Shown: positions 52,446-61,754, numbered from the stretch's first letter. The stretch: 64,000 bases of DNA from Jeongeupia naejangsanensis (GCF_016865585.1 NZ_JAESND010000001.1:434001-498000); one strand, 5' to 3'. The notes: a model not told the origin generated them from the sequence alone. Program-made: numbers and translations.

Positions 52446-54827
52446 TCAATTCCGGAGGGGCTTGTTGTTCTCCAGCATGTACATGATGCGTTCCTGGGTC
52501 TTGCCCTTCTTCAGCAGGCCCATGAAGCGTTCACGCTCCAGCTTGAGAATCCACTCCTCGTTCACCAGCGTGCCGGCTTCGACGTCACCGCCGGTCACGA
52601 CCTCGGCGATCTGCACGCTGATGTGGTAGTCGTACTTGGAGATGAAGCCGCCTTCGAGCATGTTCACCAGCTGGCCCTTGATCGTCGCGGCGCCGGTGCG
52701 GCCGGCCACCGGGAACGCCTTCGGCTTCACCGGTGCGCGGTAGCCGGTCGCAGCCAGCGCACGGACCTGGGCCTGGGCGACGAACAGCAGTTCGTTGCTG
52801 TTGAACAGCACGATGTCCGACTCGCGCAGGTAACCGATCTGTTGACCTTCTTCGGCGCTGGTACCGACCTTGGCCATCGCCATTGCCAGGTAGTAGTCCT
52901 TGAGCACGCCGAGGATGTCGCCACCCTTGGCTTCGCGGCTGGCGCGCAGCGCGAACTCCTTGCAACCGCCACCGGCCGGCAGCAGGCCGACGCCGACTTC
53001 GACGAGGCCGATATAGGTTTCGACTGCTGCCACAACCCGTGCGCAGTGCATCAGGAACTCGCAGCCACCGCCGAAGGCGTAGCCCTGCGCCGCGCCGACC
53101 ACCGGCACCTTGGCGTACTTGATCGCCATCGACGCGCGCTGGAACTCGGCGACCATGTTTTCGATCGCGTCGAAATCACCGGTCATGAACGCCGGGCCCA
53201 TGCTGGCCAGGTCGGCGCCGACCGAGAACGGCGCATCCGGATGCCACAGCACCAGCCCCTGGAAGCGCGCTTCGGCGATGCGGATCGCTTCCTGCACGCC
53301 GGCCAGCACGCCGGCACCGATGCAATGCGCCTTGGTCTTGAACGACAGCACCGGCACATCGGTTGCCGCCGGCGGCAGCCACATGCGAACGCTGTCGTTC
53401 TCGTACACGGTTTCGCCAAAGTTCGGCTCGGCGTCACCGACGAGTTGCGGCGGGTACAGCTGACGGCCGTAGACCGGCAGCGTCGAACGACCGACCTGCT
53501 TGTTCTGCGCCGCGCTGTACGAACCTTCCGGCGCATGCACGCCATCGCGCTGGGCCACCCAAGCCGGCAGCGGGGTCGACGCCATGGTCTTGCCGGCAGC
53601 GATATCGGCGCTCACCGCTTCGGCCACGGCCTTCCAGCCGGCGGCCTGCCACAGCTCGAACGGACCCTGCTTCCAGCCAAAGCCCCAACGGATCGCGAAA
53701 TCGATGTCGCGGGCCGAATCGGCGATGCCGTCCAGCAGGGTGGCGACGTAATGCCACACATCGCGCAGGCAGGCCCAGAGGAACTGCGCTTCCGGATGTG
53801 CCGACTCGCGCAGCGCCTTGACCTTGGCCGCCGGGTCTTCGAGCTTCAGGATCGCCTTGACCTCGTCGCTGCCCTTCTGGCCGGACGGCACGTACTGGCC
53901 CGCCTTCGGGTCGAGCACGAAAATGTCGCGGCCTTCTTTCTTGTAGATGCCGGCGCGGGTCTTCTGACCCAGCGCGCCCTGCTCGATCAGCGCGGCCAGC
54001 CAGGCCGGGCTCTTGTAATACGCCGCCCACGGATCATCCGGCAGGTTGTCGGTCATGGTCTTGACGACGTGCGCGAAGGTATCCAGGCCGACGACATCGG
54101 CGGTACGGAAGGTCGCCGACTTCGGACGGCCCATGCGCGGGCCGGTCAGATCGTCGACGACGTCGAAACGGATGCCGAACTGTTCGGCGTGATGGATCGT
54201 CGCCAGCATCGAGAACACGCCGATGCGGTTGGCGATGAAGTTCGGGGTGTCCTTGGCGCGCACGACGCCCTTGCCCAGACGGGTGACCAGGAAGGTCTCC
54301 AGCGCGTCGAGCTCGGCGGTTTCGGTGCCGGCGGTCGGGATCAGCTCCACGAGGTACATGTAGCGCGGCGGGTTGAAGAAGTGGATGCCGCAGAAGCGGG
54401 ACTTCAATTCACCCGGCACGCCATCGGCCAGTTTCTGGATCGACAGGCCGGAAGTATTGGTCGCGAGAATCGCGTGCGGTGCCAGATGCGGTGCGATCTT
54501 GGCGTACAGATCGAGTTTCCAGTCCAGGCGTTCGGCGATCGCTTCGATCACCAGGTCACAGTCGCCCAGTTTGGCCAGATCGCTGCCGTAGTTGGCGGCG
54601 TCGATCAGTTCGGCACGCATCGCCGACATCAGCGGTGCAGGCTTGAGCTTCTTGAGGTTGTCGATGGCCTTGAGCACGATGCCGTTGGCCGGGCCCTCTT
54701 TGGCCGGCAGATCGAAGAGCACGGTCTCGATACCGGCGTTGGCGAGATGGGCGGCAATCTGCGCTCCCATGACACCGGCACCGAGCACCGCAACCTTGCG
54801 GATCTGTTTCTGCGATACGTTAGACAT
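52446..54827 (-). CDS. fadB: Multifunctional 3-hydroxyacyl-CoA dehydrogenase/enoyl-CoA hydratase
   Basis: A beta-oxidation enzyme of 793 residues. The NAD-binding domain comes first (VAVLGAGVMGAQIAAHLANAG, residues 12-32; IHFFNPPRYMYLVELIP; ANRIGVFSMLA), and the crotonase-fold hydratase domain is C-terminal (APFSVGADLASM, AAQGYAFGGGCEFLMHCARVV, GVGLLPAGGGCKE). This order is the reverse of enteric FadB and typical of the betaproteobacterial form. GGGGA precedes the ATG. It sits between fadL and fadA in one operon, with hairpins on both sides. Confidence 0.93.
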   Translation of the reverse strand: MSNVSQKQIRKVAVLGAGVMGAQIAAHLANAGIETVLFDLPAKEGPANGIVLKAIDNLKKLKPAPLMSAMRAELIDAANYGSDLAKLGDCDLVIEAIAERLDWKLDLYAKIAPHLAPHAILATNTSGLSIQKLADGVPGELKSRFCGIHFFNPPRYMYLVELIPTAGTETAELDALETFLVTRLGKGVVRAKDTPNFIANRIGVFSMLATIHHAEQFGIRFDVVDDLTGPRMGRPKSATFRTADVVGLDTFAHVVKTMTDNLPDDPWAAYYKSPAWLAALIEQGALGQKTRAGIYKKEGRDIFVLDPKAGQYVPSGQKGSDEVKAILKLEDPAAKVKALRESAHPEAQFLWACLRDVWHYVATLLDGIADSARDIDFAIRWGFGWKQGPFELWQAAGWKAVAEAVSADIAAGKTMASTPLPAWVAQRDGVHAPEGSYSAAQNKQVGRSTLPVYGRQLYPPQLVGDAEPNFGETVYENDSVRMWLPPAATDVPVLSFKTKAHCIGAGVLAGVQEAIRIAEARFQGLVLWHPDAPFSVGADLASMGPAFMTGDFDAIENMVAEFQRASMAIKYAKVPVVGAAQGYAFGGGCEFLMHCARVVAAVETYIGLVEVGVGLLPAGGGCKEFALRASREAKGGDILGVLKDYYLAMAMAKVGTSAEEGQQIGYLRESDIVLFNSNELLFVAQAQVRALAATGYRAPVKPKAFPVAGRTGAATIKGQLVNMLEGGFISKYDYHISVQIAEVVTGGDVEAGTLVNEEWILKLERERFMGLLKKGKTQERIMYMLENNKPLRN

Positions 54828-54864
54828 GCAATATATCCCCGCGTGGAAAACGCCCTAGAAGGCT

Positions 54865-54906
54865 GCGGCCGGCCGGCCGCCTGGCGGACGGGTTACCCCG
54901 CCCGCC
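54865..54906 (-). other. GC-rich hairpins between fadL and fadB
   Basis: The 16-bp palindrome GCGGCCGGCCGGCCGC (54865-54880) is followed by an imperfect stem (54883-54906, GGCGG/CCGCC arms). There is no T-run, so they are more likely mRNA-stabilising or attenuating structures than terminators. Confidence 0.4.
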
Positions 54907-54914
54907 GTCCTGCC

Positions 54915-56312
54915 TTAGAAGCGGTAGTTGATTTGCGCGCCAAAGATGTTGGCGTAGGTCTTGAAGTCGGCCTTGGTCGTCGTGCCGCTACCGGTACACC
55001 CGTTAGCCGCCGAGCATTCCTTGTTGTTCATGCTCACGTCCTTGAAGTCGACGAAGGTGTAAGCCACGTCGACCGACAGGTCCTTGCTGAATGCATAGTT
55101 GGCACCCAGCGAGTACCAGGTCCGGTCGCTGTCGGGCAGCGCGGCGATCCGCACCGATTCGTTCGGCACCGGGCTTTGGTCATAGGCAAGACCGAAGCGC
55201 AGCGTCAGCGGATCGTTGACCTTGTAGGTCGCGCCGAGCGAGTAGCGGCTGGTGTTGGTCCAGTCCTGCTCGATCACCGCGTCCGGCAGGCCGGTATCGA
55301 ACTTCAACCGCAACTCGTCGAACTTCGAGTTCCAGGTGTAGGTCCAGTCACCCATGATGGCGAACTGCGCGTTGATTTCTTTGTAGAAGTTCAGCGAGAA
55401 CGAGTCCGGCGTATCGATGTTGGCGGTACCCGTGCCGTTGCGATAACCCTTGAGTGCCAGATTGCCGATCACGGTGGCATCAAGCGCCCCCAGTCCCAGC
55501 GTGCTCGGCCGCGACCAGTTGGCATCGCCTTCGAGCTTGTGGCTGATGCTCGAACGGTAAGCGGTACCGACGCGCAGGGTCGGATCGATCTGCCACATCG
55601 CACCGAGGTTGAAGCCAAAGCCCCAGTCGTCGCCGTCATAGTCCAGCGCACCGTCGTACTGACCGGTACCGGCCACCAAACGCGGGTTACGCGCTGCCAG
55701 CGGCTGGCCACCGACAACGGTCGCGCCGGCCTGGGTGCCGAAGTCGGCACGCTTCTTGAACTTGCCGTCCATGTACTCGGCGGTCACACCTGCACCGACC
55801 GAGAACTGGTCGTTGATCTTGAACGCGAAGGTCGGGTTGATCGCGATGGTCTTCAGGTCCAGCGTGTTGCCGTTGTAGCGGCCCACCCAGTCGCTGTTGT
55901 AGTCGATCGCATCACCGAACGGCACGAACACGCCAAGACCCACCCACATCTGATCGTTGAGCTGATGCGAAATGTAGAGTTGCGGGACCGCAACCGGCGA
56001 GGTCGGATCGCCAGGGCCGCCGCCGCTGATCGGACGACCTGCAGCCGTTGTCGCGCTGATGTTCTGCGCTTCGACATGCGGATCAACCACGACCAGACCC
56101 ATCGACACATTGGTGCCAGGCAGATAGGTCATGCCGGCCGGGTTGTAGAAAATCGTCGTGGCATCCTGCGCCGCGGCACCGGCTGCATTGGCAACCCCTT
56201 GCGCGCTGACGCTCTGTACCCCGAAGTTGTAACCGGATGCGTTGGCCCCGGCCGCTGCCACGACCAGGCTCCCTGCACCAATCATGCGCAACGCAAACGC
56301 GATCTGTTTCAT
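54915..56312 (-). CDS. fadL: Outer-membrane long-chain fatty acid transporter FadL
   Basis: A 14-stranded outer-membrane barrel of 465 residues that takes up long-chain fatty acids. The signal peptide ends near ANASG, and the mature N-terminus carries the hatch motif SAQGVANAAGAAAQDATTIFYNPAGMTYLPG, which includes the NPA element of the family. The C-terminal residue is Phe (FGAQINYRF). AAGGAGAG precedes the ATG. It is the first gene of fadL-fadB-fadA. An extracellular-loop Cys pair (KECSAANGCTG) is unusual. A degenerate PsrA-like site lies upstream. Confidence 0.93.
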   Translation of the reverse strand: MKQIAFALRMIGAGSLVVAAAGANASGYNFGVQSVSAQGVANAAGAAAQDATTIFYNPAGMTYLPGTNVSMGLVVVDPHVEAQNISATTAAGRPISGGGPGDPTSPVAVPQLYISHQLNDQMWVGLGVFVPFGDAIDYNSDWVGRYNGNTLDLKTIAINPTFAFKINDQFSVGAGVTAEYMDGKFKKRADFGTQAGATVVGGQPLAARNPRLVAGTGQYDGALDYDGDDWGFGFNLGAMWQIDPTLRVGTAYRSSISHKLEGDANWSRPSTLGLGALDATVIGNLALKGYRNGTGTANIDTPDSFSLNFYKEINAQFAIMGDWTYTWNSKFDELRLKFDTGLPDAVIEQDWTNTSRYSLGATYKVNDPLTLRFGLAYDQSPVPNESVRIAALPDSDRTWYSLGANYAFSKDLSVDVAYTFVDFKDVSMNNKECSAANGCTGSGTTTKADFKTYANIFGAQINYRF

Positions 56313-56368
56313 TCGTGCTCTCCTTAGACGCAGCAGTGCTGCAGGCTTTGTTTGTTAATCACTCTTTT

Positions 56369-56382
56369 CAAACGAGCGATTT
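56369..56382. promoter_or_regulatory. Degenerate PsrA-like site before fadL
   Basis: CAAAC-GAGC-GATTT matches the PsrA pattern (C/G)AAAC-N4-GTTT(C/G) at 8 of 10 positions. It lies 57 bp before the fadL start codon. This is weaker than the site before the regulator gene. Confidence 0.4.
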
Positions 56383-56399
56383 ATCTATGGTTCGGCACT

Positions 56400-56435
56400 G
56401 GCGATGTAGTGTCAATAATCACACTACCTATCGCC
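56400..56435 (-). terminator. Long hairpin after fadE
   Basis: GGCGAT and GTAGTGT pair with ACACTAC and ATCGCC around an 8-nt loop, with a two-base bulge. It begins 17 bases after the fadE stop. No T-run follows, so termination is possible but unproven; it also lies within the fadL promoter region. Confidence 0.5.
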
Positions 56436-56451
56436 CCGTTTCGTTGCACGT

Positions 56452-58908
56452 TCAGATCACTTTGCGGTGGATCGCACCAGAATCGGCCATCGCCAGTTGC
56501 GGATCGAAATCATCGACCATGATCACTTCACGCTTCAGACGACGCGCACGCTGAACGGCGGCGAATTCGATGTCATTGATCAGGCCCTTGCCGCGCGCGT
56601 CGTCGAGCTTGTCCTGCGCGGTAATCCCGACCAGTTGGCCCTTGCGCTGCGCGCTGCGCAGCTTGCCTTCAAGCGCCTCGGTCTCGATCACAGCCTTCAG
56701 TGCATGCTCCAGCACGCCGACGGCATCGTTCTCGTCCTTCGACCGGTACATGTAGTGCACCAGACGGTCCCGCGAGGCCGATGGTTCCATCAGCAGCTTG
56801 GCGACGGCAGTGCCGGTGCGGTCGCTGGCCGGCTTGTACGACTGGCCGAACGGGAACACCACGCGGCGCATCAGCCACGCCAGTGCACCACTCGGGTGGT
56901 TGGCGAGGAAACCGTTCATGGCTTCCTGGCAGTCGAACAGCGCGGTCTCGACAGCCCAGCGCAGCAGCGGCAGGTCTTCCTTCGGTGCACCGTCGTCCTC
57001 GAACTTCTTCAGCGACGCAGTCGCGATGTACAGGTTCGACAGCATGTCGCCGAGACGGGCCGACAGCTTTTCCTTGAACTTCAGGCTGCCCCCCAAGGAC
57101 GCCATGCCCATGTCGGCCAGGAAGGCGAACGCCGACGATAGACGCGTGATGTCGCGGTAGTACTGCGCGGTCGGGCCGCTCTTGCCGCCACCAGCCAGCT
57201 TGGCACCGGTCGCACCGAGCACCAGCGCACGCACCGCGTTCGATACCGTGAAGCCGATATGACCGATCACCGCGTCGTCGAAGGCCTTGCCGTCGTTGCC
57301 CATGGCCGCGCGCATTTCCTTCAGCACGAAGGGATGGCAGCGGATGGCGCCCTGACCGAAGATGATCATCGACCGGGTCAGGATGTTCGCGCCTTCAACG
57401 GTGATCGCAACCGGAATCGCGCCGTAACCGAGCGCCAGATAGTTGCGCGGACCGGTGCAGACGGCCTTGCCGGCATGCACGTCCATCGCGTCATTGATGG
57501 TTTTGCGCATGCGCTCGGTGTTGTGGTACTTGAGGATGCCCGACAGCACCGACGGCTTCTCGCCCAGATCGAGCGCCGTCAGTGCCAGACGTTGCGCGGC
57601 ATCCATCTGATAGGTGAAGCCACCGATTCGGCCCAGTGCTTCGTCGACGCCTTCGAACTTGCCGATCGACATGCCGAACTGGTTGCGGATGCGGGCATAG
57701 GCACCGGTGGTGTACGAGGCAAGCTTGCCCGACGCGACCGACATCGCCGGCAGCGAGATGCAGCGGCCGACCGACAGGCACTCGACCAGCATGCGCCAGC
57801 CTTGGCCGACGTAATCCTTGCCGCCGATGATCCAGTCCATCGGAATGAACACGTCCTTGCCCCAGTTCGGGCCGTTCTGGAACGTCGCGGTACCCGGATA
57901 GTGGCGGCGGCCGATGCTCACGCCTTCGTGGTTGGTCGGAATCAGCGCGCAGGTGATGCCGATGTCTTCCTTGTCGCCGAGCAGGTGCTCCGGGTCATAC
58001 AACTTGAACGCCAGACCGAGCACGGTCGCGACCGGGCCGAGGGTGATGTAGCGCTTTTCCCAGGTCACGCGCATGCCGAGCACGTTGTCGTGCTTCTCGC
58101 CGGTACGCGGATCGGTGTAGCTGCCGCGGCAGACGATGCCGTAGTCGGGGATGCCGCCGGCGTCCGAGCCGGCTTCCGGGCTGGTCAGCGCGAAGCACGG
58201 GATATCCAGACCCTTGGCGAGGCGCGGCAGGTAGTAGTTCTTCTGCGCGTCGGTGCCGTAGTGCTGCAGCAGTTCACCCGGGCCGAGCGAGTTCGGCACC
58301 ATCACGGTCACCGCGGCCGAACCCGAACGGGTGGCGATCTTGGTGACGACGCGGGCGTGGGCGTAGTTCGAGAACTCCTTCCCGCCGAACTGCTTCTTGA
58401 TGATCATGCCCAGGAAGCCGTTGTCCTTGATGAACTGCCAGACCTCGGGCGGCAGGTCCTTGGTTTCCTGCGTGATCTGCCAGTCGTCGAGCATCTGGCA
58501 CAGCGTTTCGGTCGGGCCGTTGAGGAAGGCTTCTTCCTCGGCGGTCAGCTTCGGTGCCGGATAGCTGTGCAGCTTGTTGTAATCGGGCTTGCCCGAGAAC
58601 AGGTCCCGATCCCACCAGACGGTGCCGGCGTCAATCGCTTCCTGCTCGGTCTGCGACATCGGCGGGGTGATTTTCTTGAAGACAGAGAACAGCGGACCGG
58701 TAACGATCGCGCGGCGCAGCGGCTTGAGGTTCAGCACCGCAAGCACGGCGAGCGCGCCCGCGCCCCAGCCCCAGTGCGCACCCTGCACGGCGATACAGTA
58801 GCCCAGACCTGCCAGGACCACGAGGGACGTCAGCCACAACGGTGCCCGCTTGTACGCAAGCACCAGAAAGGCGACCAGAACAACGGCGATTCCGATCAGT
58901 GCGGTCAT
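56452..58908 (-). CDS. fadE: Acyl-CoA dehydrogenase FadE
   Basis: An FAD-dependent enzyme of 818 residues that introduces the first double bond in beta-oxidation. Two N-terminal hydrophobic helices (IGIAVVLVAFLVLAY, LTSLVVLAGLGYCIAV) anchor it in the membrane, as in enteric FadE. The FAD and substrate stretch ALTSPEAGSDAGG is followed by the C-terminal acyl-CoA dehydrogenase domains and the DUF1974 extension (RRLKREVIMVDDF near the end). GAGGAGAG precedes the ATG. It follows the regulator gene by 35 bp in one operon. Confidence 0.94.
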   Translation of the reverse strand: MTALIGIAVVLVAFLVLAYKRAPLWLTSLVVLAGLGYCIAVQGAHWGWGAGALAVLAVLNLKPLRRAIVTGPLFSVFKKITPPMSQTEQEAIDAGTVWWDRDLFSGKPDYNKLHSYPAPKLTAEEEAFLNGPTETLCQMLDDWQITQETKDLPPEVWQFIKDNGFLGMIIKKQFGGKEFSNYAHARVVTKIATRSGSAAVTVMVPNSLGPGELLQHYGTDAQKNYYLPRLAKGLDIPCFALTSPEAGSDAGGIPDYGIVCRGSYTDPRTGEKHDNVLGMRVTWEKRYITLGPVATVLGLAFKLYDPEHLLGDKEDIGITCALIPTNHEGVSIGRRHYPGTATFQNGPNWGKDVFIPMDWIIGGKDYVGQGWRMLVECLSVGRCISLPAMSVASGKLASYTTGAYARIRNQFGMSIGKFEGVDEALGRIGGFTYQMDAAQRLALTALDLGEKPSVLSGILKYHNTERMRKTINDAMDVHAGKAVCTGPRNYLALGYGAIPVAITVEGANILTRSMIIFGQGAIRCHPFVLKEMRAAMGNDGKAFDDAVIGHIGFTVSNAVRALVLGATGAKLAGGGKSGPTAQYYRDITRLSSAFAFLADMGMASLGGSLKFKEKLSARLGDMLSNLYIATASLKKFEDDGAPKEDLPLLRWAVETALFDCQEAMNGFLANHPSGALAWLMRRVVFPFGQSYKPASDRTGTAVAKLLMEPSASRDRLVHYMYRSKDENDAVGVLEHALKAVIETEALEGKLRSAQRKGQLVGITAQDKLDDARGKGLINDIEFAAVQRARRLKREVIMVDDFDPQLAMADSGAIHRKVI

Positions 58909-58943
58909 GATGAACTCTCTCCTCTTGAGGGGAAAAGCAGACG

Positions 58944-59591
58944 TCAGCCGGCAGACGGGGCATTGAGCCCCGCGACGACAAACGGCAGCAGCATGCGCGC
59001 GACCAGCTCCGGGTCCCGCGCGTTGACGATGGGTTGCGCCATGAACAGACGCAGCACGTTGTTGCCGGCGAACGCGTTGAACAGCGCGCTCGACAGGAAA
59101 TGGAAACGCCAGTGCAGTTCGAGCTCGGACAGGTGCGGCATGGCCCGGCCCAGCGCGGCGATGTAGCGGCGCGAGACTTCGCCGTAACGGCGCGGCATGC
59201 TTTCCTTCAGTGCCGGGTGCGGCTCGACGAAGGTGCGCGCCAGCAGCTTCACGAACAGCTGGCCGCCGTAGTCGGGCTCGTTGCCCATCTGCAGCGCGGC
59301 ATTGGTGAAGGCGTGGACGATCTGCAGCGCGCTCGGCACCGGATTGACGCGCTCGGCCTCGTCCAGATGCGCGAGCATCAGCTGCGAGAACGGCTCGGCA
59401 CGGCGTTCGAACACGGCCTTGAACAGACCGTCCTTCGAACCGAAGTAGTAATTGACTGCGGCGATATTGACGCCGGCAGCCTGCGTGATCAGTCGCATCG
59501 ACGTGGCGTGGAAGCCATGTTCGACAAACAGCTTCTCTGCTGCATCGAGGATGCGCGCCGAGGTTTCGAGTGCTTTGGCCGATTCAGCCAT
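58944..59591 (-). CDS. psrA: TetR-family fatty-acid regulator, PsrA/FadR type
   Basis: A 215-residue TetR-family repressor. The helix-turn-helix is ILDAAEKLFVEHGFHATSMRLITQAAGVNIAAVNYYFGSK, and the ligand domain ends with AFAGNNVLRLF. Position next to fadE and a 20-bp PsrA-type palindrome 37 bp upstream identify it as the long-chain-fatty-acid-responsive PsrA (called FadR in some betaproteobacteria). Acyl-CoA or fatty acid binding should release DNA and induce fad genes; it probably represses itself. AAGGAG precedes the ATG. Confidence 0.85.
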   Translation of the reverse strand: MAESAKALETSARILDAAEKLFVEHGFHATSMRLITQAAGVNIAAVNYYFGSKDGLFKAVFERRAEPFSQLMLAHLDEAERVNPVPSALQIVHAFTNAALQMGNEPDYGGQLFVKLLARTFVEPHPALKESMPRRYGEVSRRYIAALGRAMPHLSELELHWRFHFLSSALFNAFAGNNVLRLFMAQPIVNARDPELVARMLLPFVVAGLNAPSAG

Positions 59592-59628
59592 CTTCTGCTC
59601 CTTGTGTTTTGTAATCGACCGATCACAG

Positions 59629-59648
59629 TTTCAAACACATGTTTGAAA
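59629..59648. promoter_or_regulatory. PsrA operator (perfect palindrome)
   Basis: TTTCAAACACATGTTTGAAA is a perfect 20-bp palindrome containing CAAAC-ACAT-GTTTG, an exact match to the PsrA consensus. It lies 37 bp before the psrA start codon. Confidence 0.8.
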
Positions 59649-59684
59649 AGTACGCCACACCCTGATCATCGTCAAGACATTAAG

Positions 59685-59698
59685 CAAACGATCGTTTT
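59685..59698. promoter_or_regulatory. Second PsrA-like site
   Basis: CAAAC-GATC-GTTTT matches the PsrA consensus at all but the last position, 56 bp beyond the first site, so cooperative or looped binding is possible. No gene lies in 59592-59761. Confidence 0.55.
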
Positions 59699-59761
59699 AA
59701 TTTTGACGCATCGGCACCACAAACGCACGACCGTCCTGAACGGACGGCGGTTTTTGGTGCA

Positions 59762-60175
59762 TCAGTGGCCGGAATCAGGGGCGTCCAGATCTCCGTTGAT
59801 GTACAGCCAGCCTGCTTGCGGATCTCGACGGAAGCGGCTGCGCTCGGTCAGCCGTTCCGCCTTGCCGCCCACCTTGTAGAACGCGGTAAACGCGACCTCG
59901 GCACGATCACCGGCCGGAAAGTGCCCGGCCACCTCCAGCCTCAGCCACTTGATCGATGCATCGTCGGCCACATCGAGCGAGGCCGGCCGTGTCTCCGGCG
60001 CCCAGCTCGCCAACAGATAGGCTTCGAGTCCGAGCACGTAGGCGCTATAGCGCGAGCGCATCAGCGCCTCGGCGTCCGGTGCCAGTTGCCCGGCGTGATA
60101 GCGGCCACAGCAGGACAAATAGGCCTGGCCGCTGCCGCACGGACAGTCGCCGGCATGCGGTTTGCGTTTCGACAT
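59762..60175 (-). CDS. ychJ: YchJ family protein with SEC-C motif
   Basis: A 137-residue protein with an N-terminal SEC-C zinc motif (CPCGSGQAYLSCCGRYH) and an NTF2-like YchJ domain (ALMRSRYSAYVLGLEAYLLASW, FTAFYKVGGKAERLTERSRF). The function is not established. GGGGGAAA precedes the ATG. It is divergent from a HAD phosphatase gene and ends ahead of the psrA regulatory region. Confidence 0.9.
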   Translation of the reverse strand: MSKRKPHAGDCPCGSGQAYLSCCGRYHAGQLAPDAEALMRSRYSAYVLGLEAYLLASWAPETRPASLDVADDASIKWLRLEVAGHFPAGDRAEVAFTAFYKVGGKAERLTERSRFRRDPQAGWLYINGDLDAPDSGH

Positions 60176-60251
60176 GGATTTCCCCCTTCGCTGCGGCCGG
60201 ACGGCCGCATCGGTTAAACTACTGCTTTACTGGAAACCCGGATTATCTGCG

Positions 60252-60929
60252 ATGCAGCCCTTCCCCGCGCGTGGTGCGATTTTCGACATGGACGGTCTGC
60301 TGCTCGATACCGAACGGATTGCCTGCCAGGCATGGCAGCACGCGGCCGACGAACTGGGGCTGACGATCGCCGAATCGGTCGTGCTCGGCATGGTCGGCAT
60401 GCACTCGAGCAAGGTCGACGCCTACCTGTCCGGCGAGCTCGGCAGCGACTTTCCGATCGACGCCATCCGCACGGCAACGCACCGCCACTACCTGCAGCTG
60501 ACCGACGCACCCATCCCGCTCAAGCCTGGCGTAGTGGCGCTGTTCGAATGGTTCCGCGAGCGTGGCGTGCCGATCGCCGTCGCCACATCGACGCGCCGCA
60601 GCATCGCCGAACACCACCTCAAGGCCGCCGGGCTCTGGTCCTATCTGAGCGCCAGCCGATGCGGCGACGAGATCGAACACCCCAAACCCGCACCGGACAT
60701 CTATCTGGCCGCGGCCAGCGCGCTCGGCGTGCCTGCGCACGAGTGCTTTGCCTTTGAGGACTCGAACTTCGGCGTCAAGGCCGCACACTCGGCCGGTTGC
60801 CGCGTCGCCATGATTCCCGACCTGCGCCAGCCCGACGCGCACACCCGGTCGCTGAACGTACCGGTGCTCGACTCGCTGCACGATGCCCTGCACTGGGTGC
60901 ACGGTCAGACCACCACCGAGCAGGCCTGA
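60252..60929 (+). CDS. HAD-family hydrolase, beta-phosphoglucomutase/phosphatase type
   Basis: A 225-residue HAD subfamily IA protein. Motif I is FDMDGLLLDTE with Asp12 and Asp14, motif II VATSTRR, motif III lysine in EHPKPAPDIY, and motif IV FEDSNFGVKAA. A C1-type helical cap lies between motifs I and II. It could be a sugar-phosphate or nucleotide phosphatase, or a mutase. The ATG at 60252 fits the domain start; a longer frame to 60162 overlaps ychJ. The CHAD gene begins 3 bp after its stop. Confidence 0.87.
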   Translation: MQPFPARGAIFDMDGLLLDTERIACQAWQHAADELGLTIAESVVLGMVGMHSSKVDAYLSGELGSDFPIDAIRTATHRHYLQLTDAPIPLKPGVVALFEWFRERGVPIAVATSTRRSIAEHHLKAAGLWSYLSASRCGDEIEHPKPAPDIYLAAASALGVPAHECFAFEDSNFGVKAAHSAGCRVAMIPDLRQPDAHTRSLNVPVLDSLHDALHWVHGQTTTEQA

Positions 60930-60931
60930 CC

Positions 60932-61702
60932 ATGGACCGACGGCAGCGCTGGCAACGTTCACTCAAGCGCGATGCACTGGCCATCGAAGCCGCCTACGCC
61001 GCACTGCAGGCCGGCAGCGACGATCCCGAAGCGCTGCATACGCTGCGTGTAGCCGTACGCGGCCTGCGTGCCGCGCTCGCACCGTTTTCCGCTCACCCCG
61101 ACATCGCATCTGTCCGGGCCGGACTCGGTGCGCTGGCACACGACACCAATGCCCTGCGCGATGACGAAGTGATCCGCGCCCTGCTGGCCACACTACCCGG
61201 CGGCGGCACGCTGCTGGCAATGCTGGCCCCGCCCGCTGACGAACACACGCTGACCAGCGTGCTGGCAGCCCATCGTGCGGCAACCGACGGCCTGCACCGA
61301 CGCATCCTGCTCGCCGTCGATGCGCTCGATCAGGTGCAGCTCGAAACCGCCAGCCGGCAGGCCACACGCCGCGCCCGCCGCAAGTTGCACGGTACCCTCA
61401 CACAACTGACCCCGGCGACCCCGGCACATGAATGGCATGCCGCACGCCTGCAGGTGAAAAAGGCCCGCTATCTGCATGACGGGCAAGCATTGTGGCTGGG
61501 CAAGCGCTGGCAGCGCTTCGGCCCCCAGTGCAAACCGGCTCAGGAAGCCCTCGGCCATTTGCACGATCTGGATGTGCTGCATCAGCGCTACGGCAACCGG
61601 TTCGATCCGGCACTTGAAACGGCATGGCAGCAGGCCCGTCGCAAAGGGCTCGCTGCTGCGGATGCCGCAGTCTGGACGCTCTGCCGTACGCTGAACGACT
61701 GA
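60932..61702 (+). CDS. CHAD domain protein
   Basis: A 256-residue conserved histidine alpha-helical domain protein. The His and basic residues that bind polyphosphate are present: ALHTLRVAVRGLRAAL and HEWHAARLQVKKARYLHD, with LGHLHDLDVL. CHAD proteins bind inorganic polyphosphate and some localise to polyhydroxyalkanoate granules; the genome's PHA genes make that plausible but unproven. It is coupled to the upstream HAD gene and ends at a strong terminator. Confidence 0.87.
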   Translation: MDRRQRWQRSLKRDALAIEAAYAALQAGSDDPEALHTLRVAVRGLRAALAPFSAHPDIASVRAGLGALAHDTNALRDDEVIRALLATLPGGGTLLAMLAPPADEHTLTSVLAAHRAATDGLHRRILLAVDALDQVQLETASRQATRRARRKLHGTLTQLTPATPAHEWHAARLQVKKARYLHDGQALWLGKRWQRFGPQCKPAQEALGHLHDLDVLHQRYGNRFDPALETAWQQARRKGLAAADAAVWTLCRTLND

Positions 61703-61729
61703 TCCGGCCAGCCCGTGCAGTGATCATCC

Positions 61730-61754
61730 AAGCCCCGCGCCGCGGGGCTTTTTT
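61730..61754 (+). terminator. Rho-independent terminator after the CHAD gene
   Basis: AAGCCCCGC-GCC-GCGGGGCTT followed by TTTT, 28 bases after the stop. Confidence 0.92.

Noticed and set aside
52623-56327. A 1234-codon plus-strand frame across fadB and fadL
   Set aside because: It is antisense to two well-supported genes and shows no family motifs; GC-rich codon bias explains the absence of stops.
59731-59747. CCGTCC-TGAAC-GGACGG hairpin after ychJ
   Set aside because: On the ychJ strand no T-rich tail follows; it may be incidental, so I did not call a terminator.
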